Shown: piece by piece, positions 1 through 9,327 of the stretch
How the letters are laid out: each line of letters opens with the position of its first letter
Numbering within the stretch: the stretch's first letter is position 1
DNA from: Acidovorax radicis N35
Lineage (GTDB): Bacteria; Pseudomonadota; Gammaproteobacteria; Burkholderiales; Burkholderiaceae_C
Assembly (NCBI RefSeq): GCF_000204195.1
Contig: NZ_AFBG01000018.1
Location: forward strand, 310,001-374,000
Direction: 5' to 3'
DNA length: 64,000 nt
Notes under the pieces: model-generated
What the model was told of the DNA's origin: nothing
The model's database searches: none
The model's input: only the letters and a program-made list of their open reading frames with translations
Made by a program: the position numbers and the translations under genes

Positions 1-1792
1 AGCCGAAGCGGTAGTCGCCCAGGTCGATCTGCGTCATGGCGTTGATCTGGCCGGTGATGGAGCCCGCCAGCGAGATCAGGCGCTCGCCTTCGGTGATGGA
101 GTCGTGCAGTTCTTCTTCGGGCTGGTTGTGGCGCTGGGTGCGGGCGGCCAGGGCGGTCAACACGTCGCCCGCCTGCACCAGGGGGCCGCCGCGCGCCTTG
201 CACAGCGAGGCGCTTTCGATGGCCAGCGCTTCGGTGTGTGCAAAGCGTGCGCTCTGGCGGCGCTGGTCGTCGGCCTCGCGGTGGGTTTGCTCCAGCAGCA
301 GGGCCACGGCGTCGGGGCCGAAGGGGGGCAGGCCGCGCTTCTTGCAGACCTGTGCCACCAGGATGGCGGTGGCATGGTGGGTGGCGGGGGTGGCGGCAAA
401 GTGGTCTGAAAAATCCACCTTCACGCGAAAGCGGCGCGCGGCGTCGGGGTCGGCGTCCTGCAGGGCGTAGTACTCGTCCACCGATCCGATCAGCACGATC
501 TTCACATCCACGTCCACCGGCTCGGGCTGCAGCGCCACGGCGCCGCCGGGGCCATGGCCTGGGCCGCCGCCGCCTTCCTCGATCTGCAGGCGGCCGCAGC
601 GCAAAAAGCGGCGCAGGCGCTGCCACAGGCCTTCTTCGGCAGCCAGGTCGTGCAGGTGCAGCAGGATGAAGCCGCCATGCGCCTTGAGCAGGCTGCCCGC
701 GTGGATGCCGGTGTGGTCGGCCTGCACGGTGTCGGCGTCCGATCCATGCTCGATGCTGCCAAACAGCGTGCGCTGGGTGGGGTTGTCTTCCACCACCACG
801 GGCGCGGCGGTGCGGCCGTGGTTGTCCACCACCAGGTTCACCTGGCAGCGGGCCAGCAGGTCGTCGAGTGCGTCCTTGCGGTCGTCTTCGGCGTCGGTGC
901 CCTGGTCGCCACCGCGTTCGGTGTCCAGGGGCTCGAACAGGTCGATGTCGCCCAGCACAGCCTGCTCCACCTGGTCGAGCCAGTGGGTGAGCTTGACGGT
1001 GTCCTTGATCTGCTTGCGCAGGCCCTGGCGGATGTCGTGCAGGGCGTGTTCCACCAGGGGCTTGATGGTCTGGCGGCGCAGGGCGGCCAGGGCGTCGTCG
1101 CGGGCGCGCTCCAGCGGGCGGGCGGCTTCAAGAAAGCGGGCGATCTCGGTGCGCACTTCCTGCTCGGCGGCGTCGATCTCGGCGCGGCGCTCGCGCGGCA
1201 GGGCGCGGGCTTCGCTTTCGGTCAGCGGCTGGCCCTTGGGGCCGGTGAGGGTGAACACCATCTGCCCGCCGTCGCGCGTCAGGCGGAACTGGCGGGCTTC
1301 GGCAAACGCGTCCAGCGCCGCAAAGGCTTCGGCCTCTTGCGTTTGCCAGTTTTTTTCGATGCGCTCGGCCTCGGCCTTGAAGTCGGCGGCGGCCAGGCTT
1401 TTGGGGATGTCGGCCTGCAGGTTCTTGGCCATGTCGGCCAGGCCCTGGCGCAGCTGGCGGCCCTGGCCCGCTGGCAGGCGCAGGGCGCGGGGGCGGTCGG
1501 GCGTGTCGAAGTTGTGCAGGTAGCACAGGTCGGGTGGCACGGCGCGCTGGCTGGCTGCCGCCTGCATGGCCTGGCGCAGCAGCGACGCGCGGCCGCTGCC
1601 CACTTCGCCCAGCACAAACAGGTGGTAGTCGGGCTGGTGCAGGCCCAGGCCAAACTGGGCGGCGGCCTGGGCGCGCTCCTGGCCGATCCAGGGCAGGGGC
1701 AGGTCTTGCAGTTCGGCCGTGCTGGCAAAGCCCAGCGTTGCGGGGTCAATCGTCAGCCGCAGCTGGTGGGGGGCGAGGGCAAAGGCGGGCAT
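1..1792 (-). CDS. Lon-like AAA ATP-dependent protease, N-terminal part (cut by window edge)
   Basis: The reading frame starts with ATG at 1790-1792 and stays open to the left edge, giving about 597 residues. It resembles the AAA_32/LonB-like branch of Lon proteases: an N-terminal region ending in a Walker A variant GEVGSGRAS (residues 62-70, with Arg where Lys is usual, as is common in this branch), a long charged helical insertion, then a second ATPase-like part with the Walker B-like stretch GGFILLHL and the sensor-like VKIVLIGS. The Ser-Lys protease domain would lie beyond the window. It follows hemH on the same strand after a gap of about 120 bp holding a dispersed repeat. The family is thought to degrade misfolded proteins in the cytoplasm; the substrate here is unknown. 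Confidence 0.8.
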   Translation of the reverse strand, partial: MPAFALAPHQLRLTIDPATLGFASTAELQDLPLPWIGQERAQAAAQFGLGLHQPDYHLFVLGEVGSGRASLLRQAMQAAASQRAVPPDLCYLHNFDTPDRPRALRLPAGQGRQLRQGLADMAKNLQADIPKSLAAADFKAEAERIEKNWQTQEAEAFAALDAFAEARQFRLTRDGGQMVFTLTGPKGQPLTESEARALPRERRAEIDAAEQEVRTEIARFLEAARPLERARDDALAALRRQTIKPLVEHALHDIRQGLRKQIKDTVKLTHWLDQVEQAVLGDIDLFEPLDTERGGDQGTDAEDDRKDALDDLLARCQVNLVVDNHGRTAAPVVVEDNPTQRTLFGSIEHGSDADTVQADHTGIHAGSLLKAHGGFILLHLHDLAAEEGLWQRLRRFLRCGRLQIEEGGGGPGHGPGGAVALQPEPVDVDVKIVLIGSVDEYYALQDADPDAARRFRVKVDFSDHFAATPATHHATAILVAQVCKKRGLPPFGPDAVALLLEQTHREADDQRRQSARFAHTEALAIESASLCKARGGPLVQAGDVLTALAARTQRHNQPEEELHDSITEGERLISLAGSITGQINAMTQIDLGDYRFG

Positions 1793-1850
1793 CGGTGCGG
1801 GCGTTGGGGGAGGGCAGGTCGTCAGACTGGGTCTGCCATCTCAAAATATG

Positions 1851-1911
1851 GATAAAAATGACCGCTAGCGCTTTATGGATAAGCGCAAGTAGCTATAAAA
1901 ATAATAGTAAC
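1851..1911. repeat. Mosaic palindromic repeat, family A, copy 1
   Basis: This short intergenic element sits between hemH and the Lon-like gene. It carries one palindrome AGCGCTT...AAGCGC followed by a second, AGCTAT...ATAGT. The same two-hairpin layout recurs at 15374, 20206, 31911, 39396, 41738, 45611 and 63356, in both orientations. Confidence 0.75.
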
Positions 1912-1914
1912 CAG

Positions 1915-3030
1915 TCAATGGGCCACGGGGCAGGCCCCGGCAGGTGCGCCACCCGCCTGCGCATGGCTGCGCGCATCGGCCAGCGCCGCAGCGGTGGGCG
2001 CCTCGGTGGGCCAGCCCGCCAGGTGCTGCTGCGCCACGCGGCTGAGCGCGGTGATCCAGTGGTTGTTGTCGTTCAGGCAGGGGATGTAGTGAAACTCCTT
2101 GCCGCCCGCGTGCAAGAAGGCCTCGCGCACTTCCATGTTGATTTCTTCCAGCGTCTCCAGGCAGTCGCTGGTGAAGCCGGGGCACACCACGTCCACCCGC
2201 CGCGTGCCGGCCTTGCCCAGTGCCTCGATGGTGGGCTGGGTGTAGGGCTCCAGCCACTTGGCCTTGCCAAAGCGCGACTGGAAGGTGATGCGGTAGCGCT
2301 CTGCGCGCAGGCCCAGGCGCTCGGCCAGCAGGCGGCCCGTCTTGCGCGCCTCGCAGTGGTAGGGGTCGCCCAGGTGCAACGTGCGCTCGGGCACGCCGTG
2401 GAAGCTCATCACCAGCTGGTCGGGCTGGCCGTGGTGTTTCCAGTGGGTTTCGATGGTGCGGGCCAATGCGTCGATGTAGCCGGGGGTATCGTGATAACGG
2501 TTCACAAACCGCAGCTCGGGCACGTTGCGCGTGCGTGCGGCCCAGGCATACACCGCATCGAACAGGCTGGCCGTGGTGGTGGCTGAATACTGCGGGTACA
2601 GCGGCAGGATCAGGATGCGCGTGGCGCCCTCGGCTTTGAGCGCGTCGAGCTGGCTGGCGATGGAGGGGTTGCCGTAGCGCATGGCATGGCGCACCAGCAC
2701 GGCGTGCCCGGCCTCGCCCAGCCAACCGCGCAGCAGCGTGGCCTGTTTGGCCGTCCACACCGCCAGGGGCGAGCCCTCGGGGGTCCACACGCTGGCGTAT
2801 TTGGCGGCGGATTTGGCGGGGCGGGTGCGCAGGATGATGCCGTGCAGGATGGGCCACCACACCAGCTTGGGAATCTCCACCACGCGGTGGTCGCCCAGGA
2901 ACTGCGCCAGATAGCGGCGCACGGCCGGGGCCGTGGCGGCGTCGGGCGTGCCCAGGTTGCACAGCAGCACGGCGGTGCGGTCGGCCTGGCCGTGGGTGTA
3001 GGGGGGTTCGGGGGCAAAGGGTGAGCGCAT
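1915..3030 (-). CDS. hemH: Ferrochelatase
   Basis: Ferrochelatase inserts Fe2+ into protoporphyrin IX, the last step of heme synthesis, in the cytoplasm or at the membrane face. The 371-residue product has the usual family length. Visible signatures are LLCNLGTPD near residues 22-30, [11 protein letters not shown] near 142-152, the catalytic-His motif SFHGVPERT (His 211) and [15 protein letters not shown] in the C-terminal half. The start [10 protein letters not shown] at 3030 is the first that gives a normal N terminus; longer in-frame extensions would add unrelated sequence. The gene is divergent from the HAD hydrolase, with starts 110 bp apart. Confidence 0.95.
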   Translation of the reverse strand: MRSPFAPEPPYTHGQADRTAVLLCNLGTPDAATAPAVRRYLAQFLGDHRVVEIPKLVWWPILHGIILRTRPAKSAAKYASVWTPEGSPLAVWTAKQATLLRGWLGEAGHAVLVRHAMRYGNPSIASQLDALKAEGATRILILPLYPQYSATTTASLFDAVYAWAARTRNVPELRFVNRYHDTPGYIDALARTIETHWKHHGQPDQLVMSFHGVPERTLHLGDPYHCEARKTGRLLAERLGLRAERYRITFQSRFGKAKWLEPYTQPTIEALGKAGTRRVDVVCPGFTSDCLETLEEINMEVREAFLHAGGKEFHYIPCLNDNNHWITALSRVAQQHLAGWPTEAPTAAALADARSHAQAGGAPAGACPVAH

Positions 3031-3139
3031 GGCCCCATTGTGGCAAATGGCCCTGGCCCTTTGCGCTGACGGGTGCATGGACCCGCGCATGGACCTGCGG
3101 GGTGAATGGGTGGGGCGTGTCGGGTATTCTCGCCAGACC

Positions 3140-3868
3140 ATGCCTGCACCCATCCCTGACTTGCCCCCGGCGCAATCGCTGGACAAGGGCCGCATCCGCG
3201 CCATCACCATTGACCTGGACGACACGCTCTGGCCCATCTGGCCCACCATTGAACGTGCAGAGGCACTGCTGCTCCAGTGGCTCACAGACCACGCGCCCGC
3301 CACGGCTGCCCTGTTCCAGAGCACTGAGGCGCTGCGCGCCATCCGCAACCAGATGGTGACCCTGCGGCCCGACTTGAACCACGACCTGAGCGCGCTGCGC
3401 CGGGAGTCCATTCGCCTGGCGCTGACCCAGGCGGGTGACGAGCCCGCGCTGGCCGAACCCGCGTTTGAGCTGTTCTTTGCCGAGCGCCAGCGTGTGCAGT
3501 TGTTCGACGATGCCCACGATACGCTGGCTTTCCTCGCGTCGCGCTACCCGGTGGTGGCGGTGTCCAACGGCAATGCGGACGTTCACAAGGTGGGCATTGG
3601 TCACTATTTCCAGCACAGCCTGAGCGCTGCAGTGCTGGGCGTGGCCAAGCCCGATGCGCGCATCTTCCACGCCGCCGCCGGCATGCTGCAGGTGCCGCCG
3701 CACGAGGTCCTGCACGTGGGCGACGACGCTGCCCTGGACGCCCGGGGCGCCATGGATGCGGGCATGCAGGCCGTGTGGTTCAACCCCGCCGAGCATGCGT
3801 GGCCGTATGACACACCGCCCCACGCCACGGTGGGCAGCCTGACAGCGCTGCGCGAATTGCTGGATTGA
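3140..3868 (+). CDS. HAD-superfamily hydrolase
   Basis: The 242-residue protein shows the full haloacid dehalogenase set: DLDDT (nucleophile Asp 25, acid/base Asp 27), VSNGN as the Thr/Ser motif region, [10 protein letters not shown] with the conserved Lys, and HVGDDAALD as the acidic motif. A helical cap lies between the first two motifs, as in subfamily I. The substrate is probably a small phosphorylated metabolite but cannot be named. The start MPAPIPDL at 3140 is preferred over an upstream in-frame ATG at 3029, because the extra 37 residues overlap the hemH start and do not resemble the family. Confidence 0.85.
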   Translation: MPAPIPDLPPAQSLDKGRIRAITIDLDDTLWPIWPTIERAEALLLQWLTDHAPATAALFQSTEALRAIRNQMVTLRPDLNHDLSALRRESIRLALTQAGDEPALAEPAFELFFAERQRVQLFDDAHDTLAFLASRYPVVAVSNGNADVHKVGIGHYFQHSLSAAVLGVAKPDARIFHAAAGMLQVPPHEVLHVGDDAALDARGAMDAGMQAVWFNPAEHAWPYDTPPHATVGSLTALRELLD

Positions 3869-4136
3869 TTTGGAAGCTCCCCTGTGCCGCCTTCGTCGCC
3901 TTTCCCTGGAGATGGCGATGCGCATGCTGCGGGGTGGCCCTTGTCCGGCGTTTCTGGCCGGGGCCGCGCCCGTTTCGCGGGCGCGTGCAGCCGCCAACCA
4001 TTGAGTTGTGCCATGGCGGGCTCCCGCCTTGTTTCTTGTCGCACGTCAAGGCTTGGGCGCGCCATCGCGGCCGGAGCGCTTGATCCCACCGGCGGTTGAC
4101 GCCACACTCACCCGTCGCCTTGCCGACCATTCCACC

Positions 4137-4982
4137 ATGCCCCGCAACCCCCCCGCCTTGCCCCGTGTTCGCAGCATCGGCCTCATGCAGCCCATGACCT
4201 GGCTCGTTCTGGCCTGGCGCGATATGGCGCGTGCGGGCTGGATCAGCTTTGCCCATGGCCTGGCGCTCACGCTGCTGGGGGCGGCCATCTTTGCGGTGGC
4301 GCACAACCGCTTCTGGCTGCTGGCCGGGGCGCTGTCGGGTTTTCTGGTGGTGGCGCCGGTGCTGGCCACCAGCCTCTATGCGCTGAGCCGTGCGCTGGAG
4401 CGCGGCGAGCCCGCGAACCTGGGTGTGGTGCTCAAGACCTGGCTCAACTGGCAGGGCAGCCACGTCAACAAATGGGGCAACGACTACTGGTGCATGGTGC
4501 AGTTCGGCGCCTTGCTGGCGCTGGCGGCCACGGGGTGGGTGATGACGTCGGCGGCGCTCATCACGCTGCTGGCGCCGGTGCCCATCCACACGCCACTCGA
4601 TTTTCTGCGCCATGTGGTGCTGGCACGGGATGGCTGGCTGTTCGAGATCTGGCTGGCCCTGGGCAGCCTGATGGCGGCGCCGATCTTTGCGTCCAGCGTG
4701 GTGGCCATGCCCCTGCTGCTGGACCGCCGCGCCACGCTGCTGCAGGCCGTGCTGACCAGCTGGCAGGCCGTGATCGGCAACCCGCTGCCCATGGCGTTCT
4801 GGGCGGCACTGATCCTGGGGTTCACGCTGCTGGGGCTGGGCTCGCTGCTGCTGGGGCTGATCGCCGTCATGCCCATGCTGGGCCATGCCAGCTGGCATGC
4901 CTACCGCGACCTGGTCGATGCCTCCAGCCTGCCTGAACGCGATGCCACCAAACCCGCGCAGACAAGTGGGGTGGCACCGTGA
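4137..4982 (+). CDS. DUF2189-family integral membrane protein
   Basis: The 281-residue protein has about six hydrophobic segments and family hallmarks: a W-R-D-M segment near the start, the LYALSRALERGEP loop, PLLLDRRATLLQAV and a C-terminal PMLGHASWHAYRDLV. Function is unknown for the family. The start at 4137 (MPRNPPALP) follows a stretch without membrane character. Its stop overlaps the GTG start of the next gene by 4 bp, so the two are probably translationally coupled. Confidence 0.85.
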   Translation: MPRNPPALPRVRSIGLMQPMTWLVLAWRDMARAGWISFAHGLALTLLGAAIFAVAHNRFWLLAGALSGFLVVAPVLATSLYALSRALERGEPANLGVVLKTWLNWQGSHVNKWGNDYWCMVQFGALLALAATGWVMTSAALITLLAPVPIHTPLDFLRHVVLARDGWLFEIWLALGSLMAAPIFASSVVAMPLLLDRRATLLQAVLTSWQAVIGNPLPMAFWAALILGFTLLGLGSLLLGLIAVMPMLGHASWHAYRDLVDASSLPERDATKPAQTSGVAP

Positions 4983-5191
4983 TCTTTGGTTTTACCGAGG
5001 CGCAGATCTCGGGCTTCTTCCTCACCTATGGGGTGGGCGCGTTCATCCTGTACATGCTGTTCATCATCGGTCAGCTGGCGTGGGAGTCCAAGGCCGGGCG
5101 CTTTGGCACTTTTGTGCTGTTCCTGGGGCTGGGCGTGGGGTTTTTGGGGTTTCTGGCCAAGGTGGTGATCCAGTGGTGGCTGGAGAAGTGA
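4979..5191 (+). CDS. DUF2788-family small membrane protein
   Basis: This 70-residue protein has two predicted membrane helices, roughly residues 11-33 and 42-65, with a short charged linker WESKAGRF. It matches the DUF2788 type found in Beta- and Gammaproteobacteria, whose function is unknown. It begins with GTG at 4979 inside the stop of the DUF2189 gene. The coupling suggests that the two membrane proteins work together or are needed in fixed ratio; that is inference. Confidence 0.8.
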   Translation: MIFGFTEAQISGFFLTYGVGAFILYMLFIIGQLAWESKAGRFGTFVLFLGLGVGFLGFLAKVVIQWWLEK

Positions 5192-5281
5192 GATCGCCTG
5201 CCCGTGGCCGGGCGGGGTAGAGGTCGGTGTTGCCCCGATGTTTTCTTTGGCCCCAGATCACTACTGCGTAGGGCCCGCCCT

Positions 5282-5875
5282 GTGACCCACCACAGCTCTT
5301 CCTGGACCGAGCACCACACCCGGCTTGTCGCCCTGGTGCGTGCATCGCCTGCGTTGATGGGGGCGCTGCGTGCCGTCCGGATGCTGGGGCTGGGCTCGTG
5401 GTGCATAGGTGCCGGTGCGGTGCGGTCTCTGGTGTGGGACGACTTGCATGGGTTTGCAGAACCCACGCCGCTGGACGATGTGGATGTTGTCTACTTCGAC
5501 CCCGCTCGGGAGGGCACAGAACACGATGCGGCGCTGGAACACCGCCTGCGCCAGGAGATGCCGTCCGTGGTGTGGGAGGTGACCAACCAGGCCACCGTGC
5601 ACCACTGGTTTGCCCGCCACCTTGGGCAGCCAGTGGCGCCATTGGAGTCGCTGGAAGACGGAGTGGGCACCTGGCCGGAGATTGCCACTTGCGTGGGTGT
5701 CTTCCTGCGTGCGGACGATTCCATCGGCGTTGTGGCACCCCACGGGCTGGACGACTTGTTCAACTTGATCGTTCGCCACAACCCGCTGCGCGCCGATGCG
5801 CGAACCTACCGCGAGCGTGTGGCCTCCAAACGATTTGCCGCGCGCTGGCCGCTGCTGTCCATCTGCCCCGCTTGA
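5282..5875 (+). CDS. Nucleotidyltransferase-fold family protein (NTP_transf_6 type)
   Basis: The product resembles the small nucleotidyltransferase-like family formerly called DUF925: GAGAVRSLVWDDLHG supplies the G-[AS]-x-x-R-[ND] element and LDDVDVVYFD the paired acidic residues. A Trp/Ile-rich C-terminal half with GLDDLFNLIVRHNP is also typical. The biochemical role of the family is not established. I chose GTG at 5282 (VTHHSSSW), giving 197 residues, because the upstream extension to an ATG at 5204 is low-complexity and overlaps the preceding leader. Start confidence is moderate. Confidence 0.75.
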   Translation: MTHHSSSWTEHHTRLVALVRASPALMGALRAVRMLGLGSWCIGAGAVRSLVWDDLHGFAEPTPLDDVDVVYFDPAREGTEHDAALEHRLRQEMPSVVWEVTNQATVHHWFARHLGQPVAPLESLEDGVGTWPEIATCVGVFLRADDSIGVVAPHGLDDLFNLIVRHNPLRADARTYRERVASKRFAARWPLLSICPA

Positions 5876-5906
5876 GGCGGATTCGTGCCCTGAGCCGGTA
5901 ACCGCC

Positions 5907-6944
5907 TCAGCGCGGCCAGGACCGCAGGCCCAGCTCCTGCGCCAGCTGGCGGTACTCGCTCAGGCTGCGTTGCACAAAGTCCTCCAGCGCCGCGCCGGTG
6001 CGTGCAAACGGGTACAGGCCGTGCTGGCTGCACAGCGCGGCATAGCCAGGGGCGGCCAGCGCTTCGGCAAAAGCGGCCACCCAGGCGCGCACGGCCGCAT
6101 CGGGGGCACTGGCCGCCATATACAGGCCGCGCACCGTGGGCCAGACCAGGTCGATGCCTTGCTCCCGCGCTGTGGGCAGGCCAGCCAGGGCGCCTGGCAG
6201 GCGGGCCTGCGACAGCACTGCCAGGAAGCGCAGGGGCGCACCCTTTTCAACCGCCTGCTGGGCCTCGGCCGCGTCCCCGGTGAAGATGCCGATGTGGCCG
6301 CCGCGCAGCGCCTTCAGGGCCTCGCCGCCGCCTTCGAACGATACAAAGCGCATGCGTTTGGGGTCTTGCCCTGCGGCGTGCGCCAGCAGCGCGGCCTTCA
6401 TCCAGTCCTGGCTGCCCAGCGTGCCGCCCGCCCCGAAAACGACGCGGGTCAAGTCCTTGCGCAGCGCCGCCACCACATCCTGCAGGTGCTGGTGCGGTGA
6501 GTCGCGGTGCACGGCCACCACGCCGTAGTCGGTGCCCAGGGTGGCGATCCAGCGCACGGCGCTCACCGGGTGGGGGCCGAAGCGGCCCTGCGCGATGTTC
6601 AGCAGCGAGCCGCTGGAGAACGCCACCAGGGTGCCCGGCCCGCCCAGCCGCCCGGTGGCTACCTGGTCAAACGCCACGGCACCGATGCCGCCTGGAAGGT
6701 AGCGCGTGTGCAGCGGCGGCCGGGCGGGGCGTACGGCCTGCACGGCCTGTGTGGCCAGTCCGCAGGTCAGGTCGAACCCACCACCGGGCCGCGAAGGGGC
6801 CACACATTCGGCAGCCTCGGTGGAGGCATCGGCGGCCCATGCAGCGGGCCACCAGGCCGAGGCCGACGCTGCGGCCAGGGCCTGCAGGGCATGCCGACGT
6901 GGGCGGCTGTCTGGGCCGGGGAGGGGCATGGGAAGGTTGCGCAT
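5907..6944 (-). CDS. Bug/TctC-family periplasmic substrate-binding protein
   Basis: The 345-residue exported binding protein belongs to the Bug family, which captures carboxylates and other small solutes for tripartite tricarboxylate transporters or as signals. The N terminus carries an Arg pair (PRRHALQAL) and a hydrophobic stretch ending in AWAADA, a signal sequence that may be Tat-like. The mature part has the first-lobe motif RPGGGFDLTCG and the later GAGGTLGSQDWMKA and FEGGGEALKAL blocks. It lies just downstream of tctE on the same strand, about 60 bp away. No TctA/TctB permease is present nearby. Confidence 0.85.
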   Translation of the reverse strand: MRNLPMPLPGPDSRPRRHALQALAAASASAWWPAAWAADASTEAAECVAPSRPGGGFDLTCGLATQAVQAVRPARPPLHTRYLPGGIGAVAFDQVATGRLGGPGTLVAFSSGSLLNIAQGRFGPHPVSAVRWIATLGTDYGVVAVHRDSPHQHLQDVVAALRKDLTRVVFGAGGTLGSQDWMKAALLAHAAGQDPKRMRFVSFEGGGEALKALRGGHIGIFTGDAAEAQQAVEKGAPLRFLAVLSQARLPGALAGLPTAREQGIDLVWPTVRGLYMAASAPDAAVRAWVAAFAEALAAPGYAALCSQHGLYPFARTGAALEDFVQRSLSEYRQLAQELGLRSWPR

Positions 6945-7001
6945 GATGTGCTGCGTGCGGGGTCGGGAGGGCTGAACAACGTGCCGTATGAGATCAGAAC
7001 A

Positions 7002-8408
7002 TCAGGGACGTGGCCACCACAGGATGGCCAGCAGGCCGGGGCCGCCCGCGCGGTCTTCCAGCCGCAGGGTGCCCCGGTGCCGTTCGGCGATGGACCGCGC
7101 AATCGCCAGGCCCAGGCCCGACCCGCCCGCAGCCGCTTGCGAGCCGCGCCGGTAGCGCTGGCCCAGCGCATTGCGTTCGCTGGCGGGCAGGCCGGGGCCG
7201 TTGTCTTCCACGCTGACGCTCCAGCCCAGGCCGTCGCCCGCAGCGGATACGGTGACCGTGCCGTGCGCGGGTGTGTAGGCAATCGCGTTGGCTGCCAGGT
7301 TGGTCAACGCCTCGCGCAGCAGGCCGCTGTCGGCCACGGCCATGAACTCCGGCGTGGGGGTGTGGATGCCAAAGTCGATCTGCCGCGCGCGGGCACGGGG
7401 CAATAGCTCCAGCGCCACGGTGCGCAGCAGGGCCGCGAGGTCGAAAGGGGCCAGTTCGACCGCCGCCGTGTCGCTGCGGCCCAAGGCCAGCAGCTGCTGC
7501 GTGCTGCGGGTGGCGCGCGCGATCTCGCCGCCGATGGCATCCAGGGTGTGTTGCACCTGGGTCGCATCGGCCTCGCGCCGGGCGTAGTCGATCTGCATCT
7601 GCAGGGTGGTGAGGTGGGTGCGCAGCTGGTGCGAGGCGTCGTCCAGAAACTGCCGCTGCTGCGCCACCAGGTCCTGCGTGCGCGCCATCTGTTGGTTGGC
7701 AGCTGCCACCAGGGGACGGATGTCGGCGGGCAGGTCGGTGTCGGCCATGGGGGTCATGTCGTCGGGGTTGCGCGCCTGTACCTCGCGGGCCAGGCGCGCC
7801 AGGGGGCGCAGCGCCACGGCCAGCGTGGCGGCGGTACCCAGCACCATGAGCGCCAGCACCAGAGCGTCGCGCAGCGCAGCCCGGCGCACAAACCGGCGGG
7901 TGAACTCCTGCCGCGAGTGGGTGCTTTCGGCCACCTGCACCAGCACGCTGCCGGCGTCGGGCCCAGGGGCTGCGGCTTCTACCGCGCGGCGATAAGCGGC
8001 CAGCCGCACGGATTCGCCAAAGTAGGTGGCGTCGTAGAAGCGGGGCACTCCGGGTTCCAGCGGGCCGGGCGGCAGGGGGAGGTCGGCATTGCCCAGCTCG
8101 ACCAGGCCATCGGACGAGGCCACCCGGAAGTACACCGGCCCGCTGGCCGTGAGTTCAAAAAATTCGAGCATGGTGTAGGGCAGCTCGGCCGACAGGCCGC
8201 CCGATGCCGTGGAGATGTTGGCGTCGATGGATTTGAGTGCCCCGAGCAGCGAGCGGTCGTAGGCCGCATTGGCCGCCTCCAGCGCATCGTGCCGCGTCAT
8301 CCACAGCTCCACGCCCGTGACCACGGCCAGCAGCGGCAGCAGCAGCACAGCCAAAAGCCGCCACAGGCTGGCCCGGCGCAGACGTTGAAACAGACGGATG
8401 CCCTTCAC
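7002..8408 (-). CDS. tctE: TctE-type sensor histidine kinase
   Basis: A membrane histidine kinase of 468 residues: a membrane helix near residues 10-32, a periplasmic TctE-type sensor region, a second helix near residues 160-182, a HAMP-like linker, then kinase domains. The N box (NLAANAIAY), G1 (DNGPGLP) and G2 (GSGLGLAIA) are intact. The H box reads SHQLRTHLTTL, with His in place of the near-invariant Pro after the Thr. I prefer the GTG start at 8408 because GGAG lies just upstream and the length fits the family; an ATG at 8492 would run through a dispersed repeat. It sits downstream of tctD on the same strand. Confidence 0.88.
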   Translation of the reverse strand: MKGIRLFQRLRRASLWRLLAVLLLPLLAVVTGVELWMTRHDALEAANAAYDRSLLGALKSIDANISTASGGLSAELPYTMLEFFELTASGPVYFRVASSDGLVELGNADLPLPPGPLEPGVPRFYDATYFGESVRLAAYRRAVEAAAPGPDAGSVLVQVAESTHSRQEFTRRFVRRAALRDALVLALMVLGTAATLAVALRPLARLAREVQARNPDDMTPMADTDLPADIRPLVAAANQQMARTQDLVAQQRQFLDDASHQLRTHLTTLQMQIDYARREADATQVQHTLDAIGGEIARATRSTQQLLALGRSDTAAVELAPFDLAALLRTVALELLPRARARQIDFGIHTPTPEFMAVADSGLLREALTNLAANAIAYTPAHGTVTVSAAGDGLGWSVSVEDNGPGLPASERNALGQRYRRGSQAAAGGSGLGLAIARSIAERHRGTLRLEDRAGGPGLLAILWWPRP

Positions 8409-8487
8409 GCCGGTCTCCGGCAGATGGGTGCAATCGTGCGCACTGGCGCGGCCCAGGCCAATGCCACCGTGGAACTGGTTTTGCCAG

Positions 8488-8542
8488 CCCACCGGTGGCG
8501 TCCCTCCCGAAGGGGGAAGACGCGCAGCGTCTCAGGGGGGCG
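8488..8542. repeat. GC-rich palindromic repeat, family B, copy 1
   Basis: This element carries ACCGGTGG, a GGGAGGG/CCCTCCC-type hairpin and a terminal CTCAGGGGGG block. It closely matches the element at 44611-44662. Its right end supplies the stop codon and last residues of tctD, so it reaches into the coding sequence. Read on the minus strand it comes directly after the stop and forms a strong hairpin. Confidence 0.7.
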
Positions 8543-9215
8543 CCACATCACTGGATTCAAGCGCGTACCCTAGGCCGCGCAGGGTGGTGATGCGCACACC
8601 ACTGCCATCGAGCCGCTTGCGCAGGCGGTGCACAAACACCTCCACCGCCTCGGGGTGCACGTCTTCGTCGTCGGAGAACACGCGGTCCAGAATCTGCTGC
8701 TTGGAGAACGGCTCGCCGCTGCGCTGCACCAGCACGCGCAGCACCGCATGCTCGCGCGGCGACAAGGCCAGCGGCTCGCCGTGCAGCGTGAACTGTTTGC
8801 GCGCGTTGTCGTACACCAGTGCGCCACAGGCCAGGCGCGGGTGTTCGTTGCCGCGTGCGCGGCGCACCAGGGCGTGCAGGCGGGCTTCCAGCTCGGCCAG
8901 CTCAAACGGTTTGGCCAGAAAGTCGTCGGCTCCGGCGTTGAGCGAGCGCACGCGCTCGTCCAGCGAGTCGCGTGCGGTCAGGATCAGCGCGGGCAGGCGC
9001 TGGTCGCGGTCGCGCAGGCGCTGCAGCACGGCCTGGCCGTCCAGCCCGGGCAGGCCCAGGTCGAGCACCAGGGCGTCGTAGTTGTCGTGCTGCTGCAGGG
9101 CCCGGTCGGCCAGGCGCCCATCGTTCACCCATTCCACCTGGATGCCCGCATGCTCCAGTGCACGGCTGAGCCAGGTGCCCAGGCTGTGTTCGTCTTCGGC
9201 CAGGAGGATGCGCAT
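8532..9215 (-). CDS. tctD: TctD-type OmpR-family response regulator
   Basis: The 227-residue response regulator has an N-terminal receiver domain (acidic pocket EDE at residues 7-9, phospho-acceptor Asp 52 in VLDLGLPG, LTARD, and Lys in AKPFEL) and a C-terminal winged-helix DNA-binding domain ending in LRGLGYALE. It should be phosphorylated by the adjacent TctE. In known systems TctD controls citrate/tricarboxylate transporter genes; here the likely targets are the flanking Bug genes, which is inference. The last codons and the stop lie inside repeat B. Confidence 0.9.
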   Translation of the reverse strand: MRILLAEDEHSLGTWLSRALEHAGIQVEWVNDGRLADRALQQHDNYDALVLDLGLPGLDGQAVLQRLRDRDQRLPALILTARDSLDERVRSLNAGADDFLAKPFELAELEARLHALVRRARGNEHPRLACGALVYDNARKQFTLHGEPLALSPREHAVLRVLVQRSGEPFSKQQILDRVFSDDEDVHPEAVEVFVHRLRKRLDGSGVRITTLRGLGYALESSDVAPP

Positions 9216-9327
9216 GGGGGGATGCTAATGCCGCTAGAGTGTGCTTGGTGCGCCTGCGTGGGACCGGAGACTTTTGAAATGGGCGGGCTCCAAGGCGACG
9301 GCCACGGCTGGCGTTCCCCTTGGCTTC

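Noticed and set aside
62-71. Walker A Arg in the Lon-like protein considered as an inactivating change
   Set aside because: These are residue numbers of the first gene. A GxGR-[TA]-[ST] form is common in the AAA_32/LonB-like branch, so it is not evidence of loss of function.
554-1855. Long plus-strand frame of 433 codons opposite the Lon-like gene
   Set aside because: It is antisense to a clear AAA protease, is rich in Gly/Ala/Gln with no domain, and arises from the high GC third positions of the real gene.
3869-4136. Small frames in the gap before the DUF2189 gene
   Set aside because: Arg/Pro-rich sequence without start context or conservation signs; treated as leader DNA.
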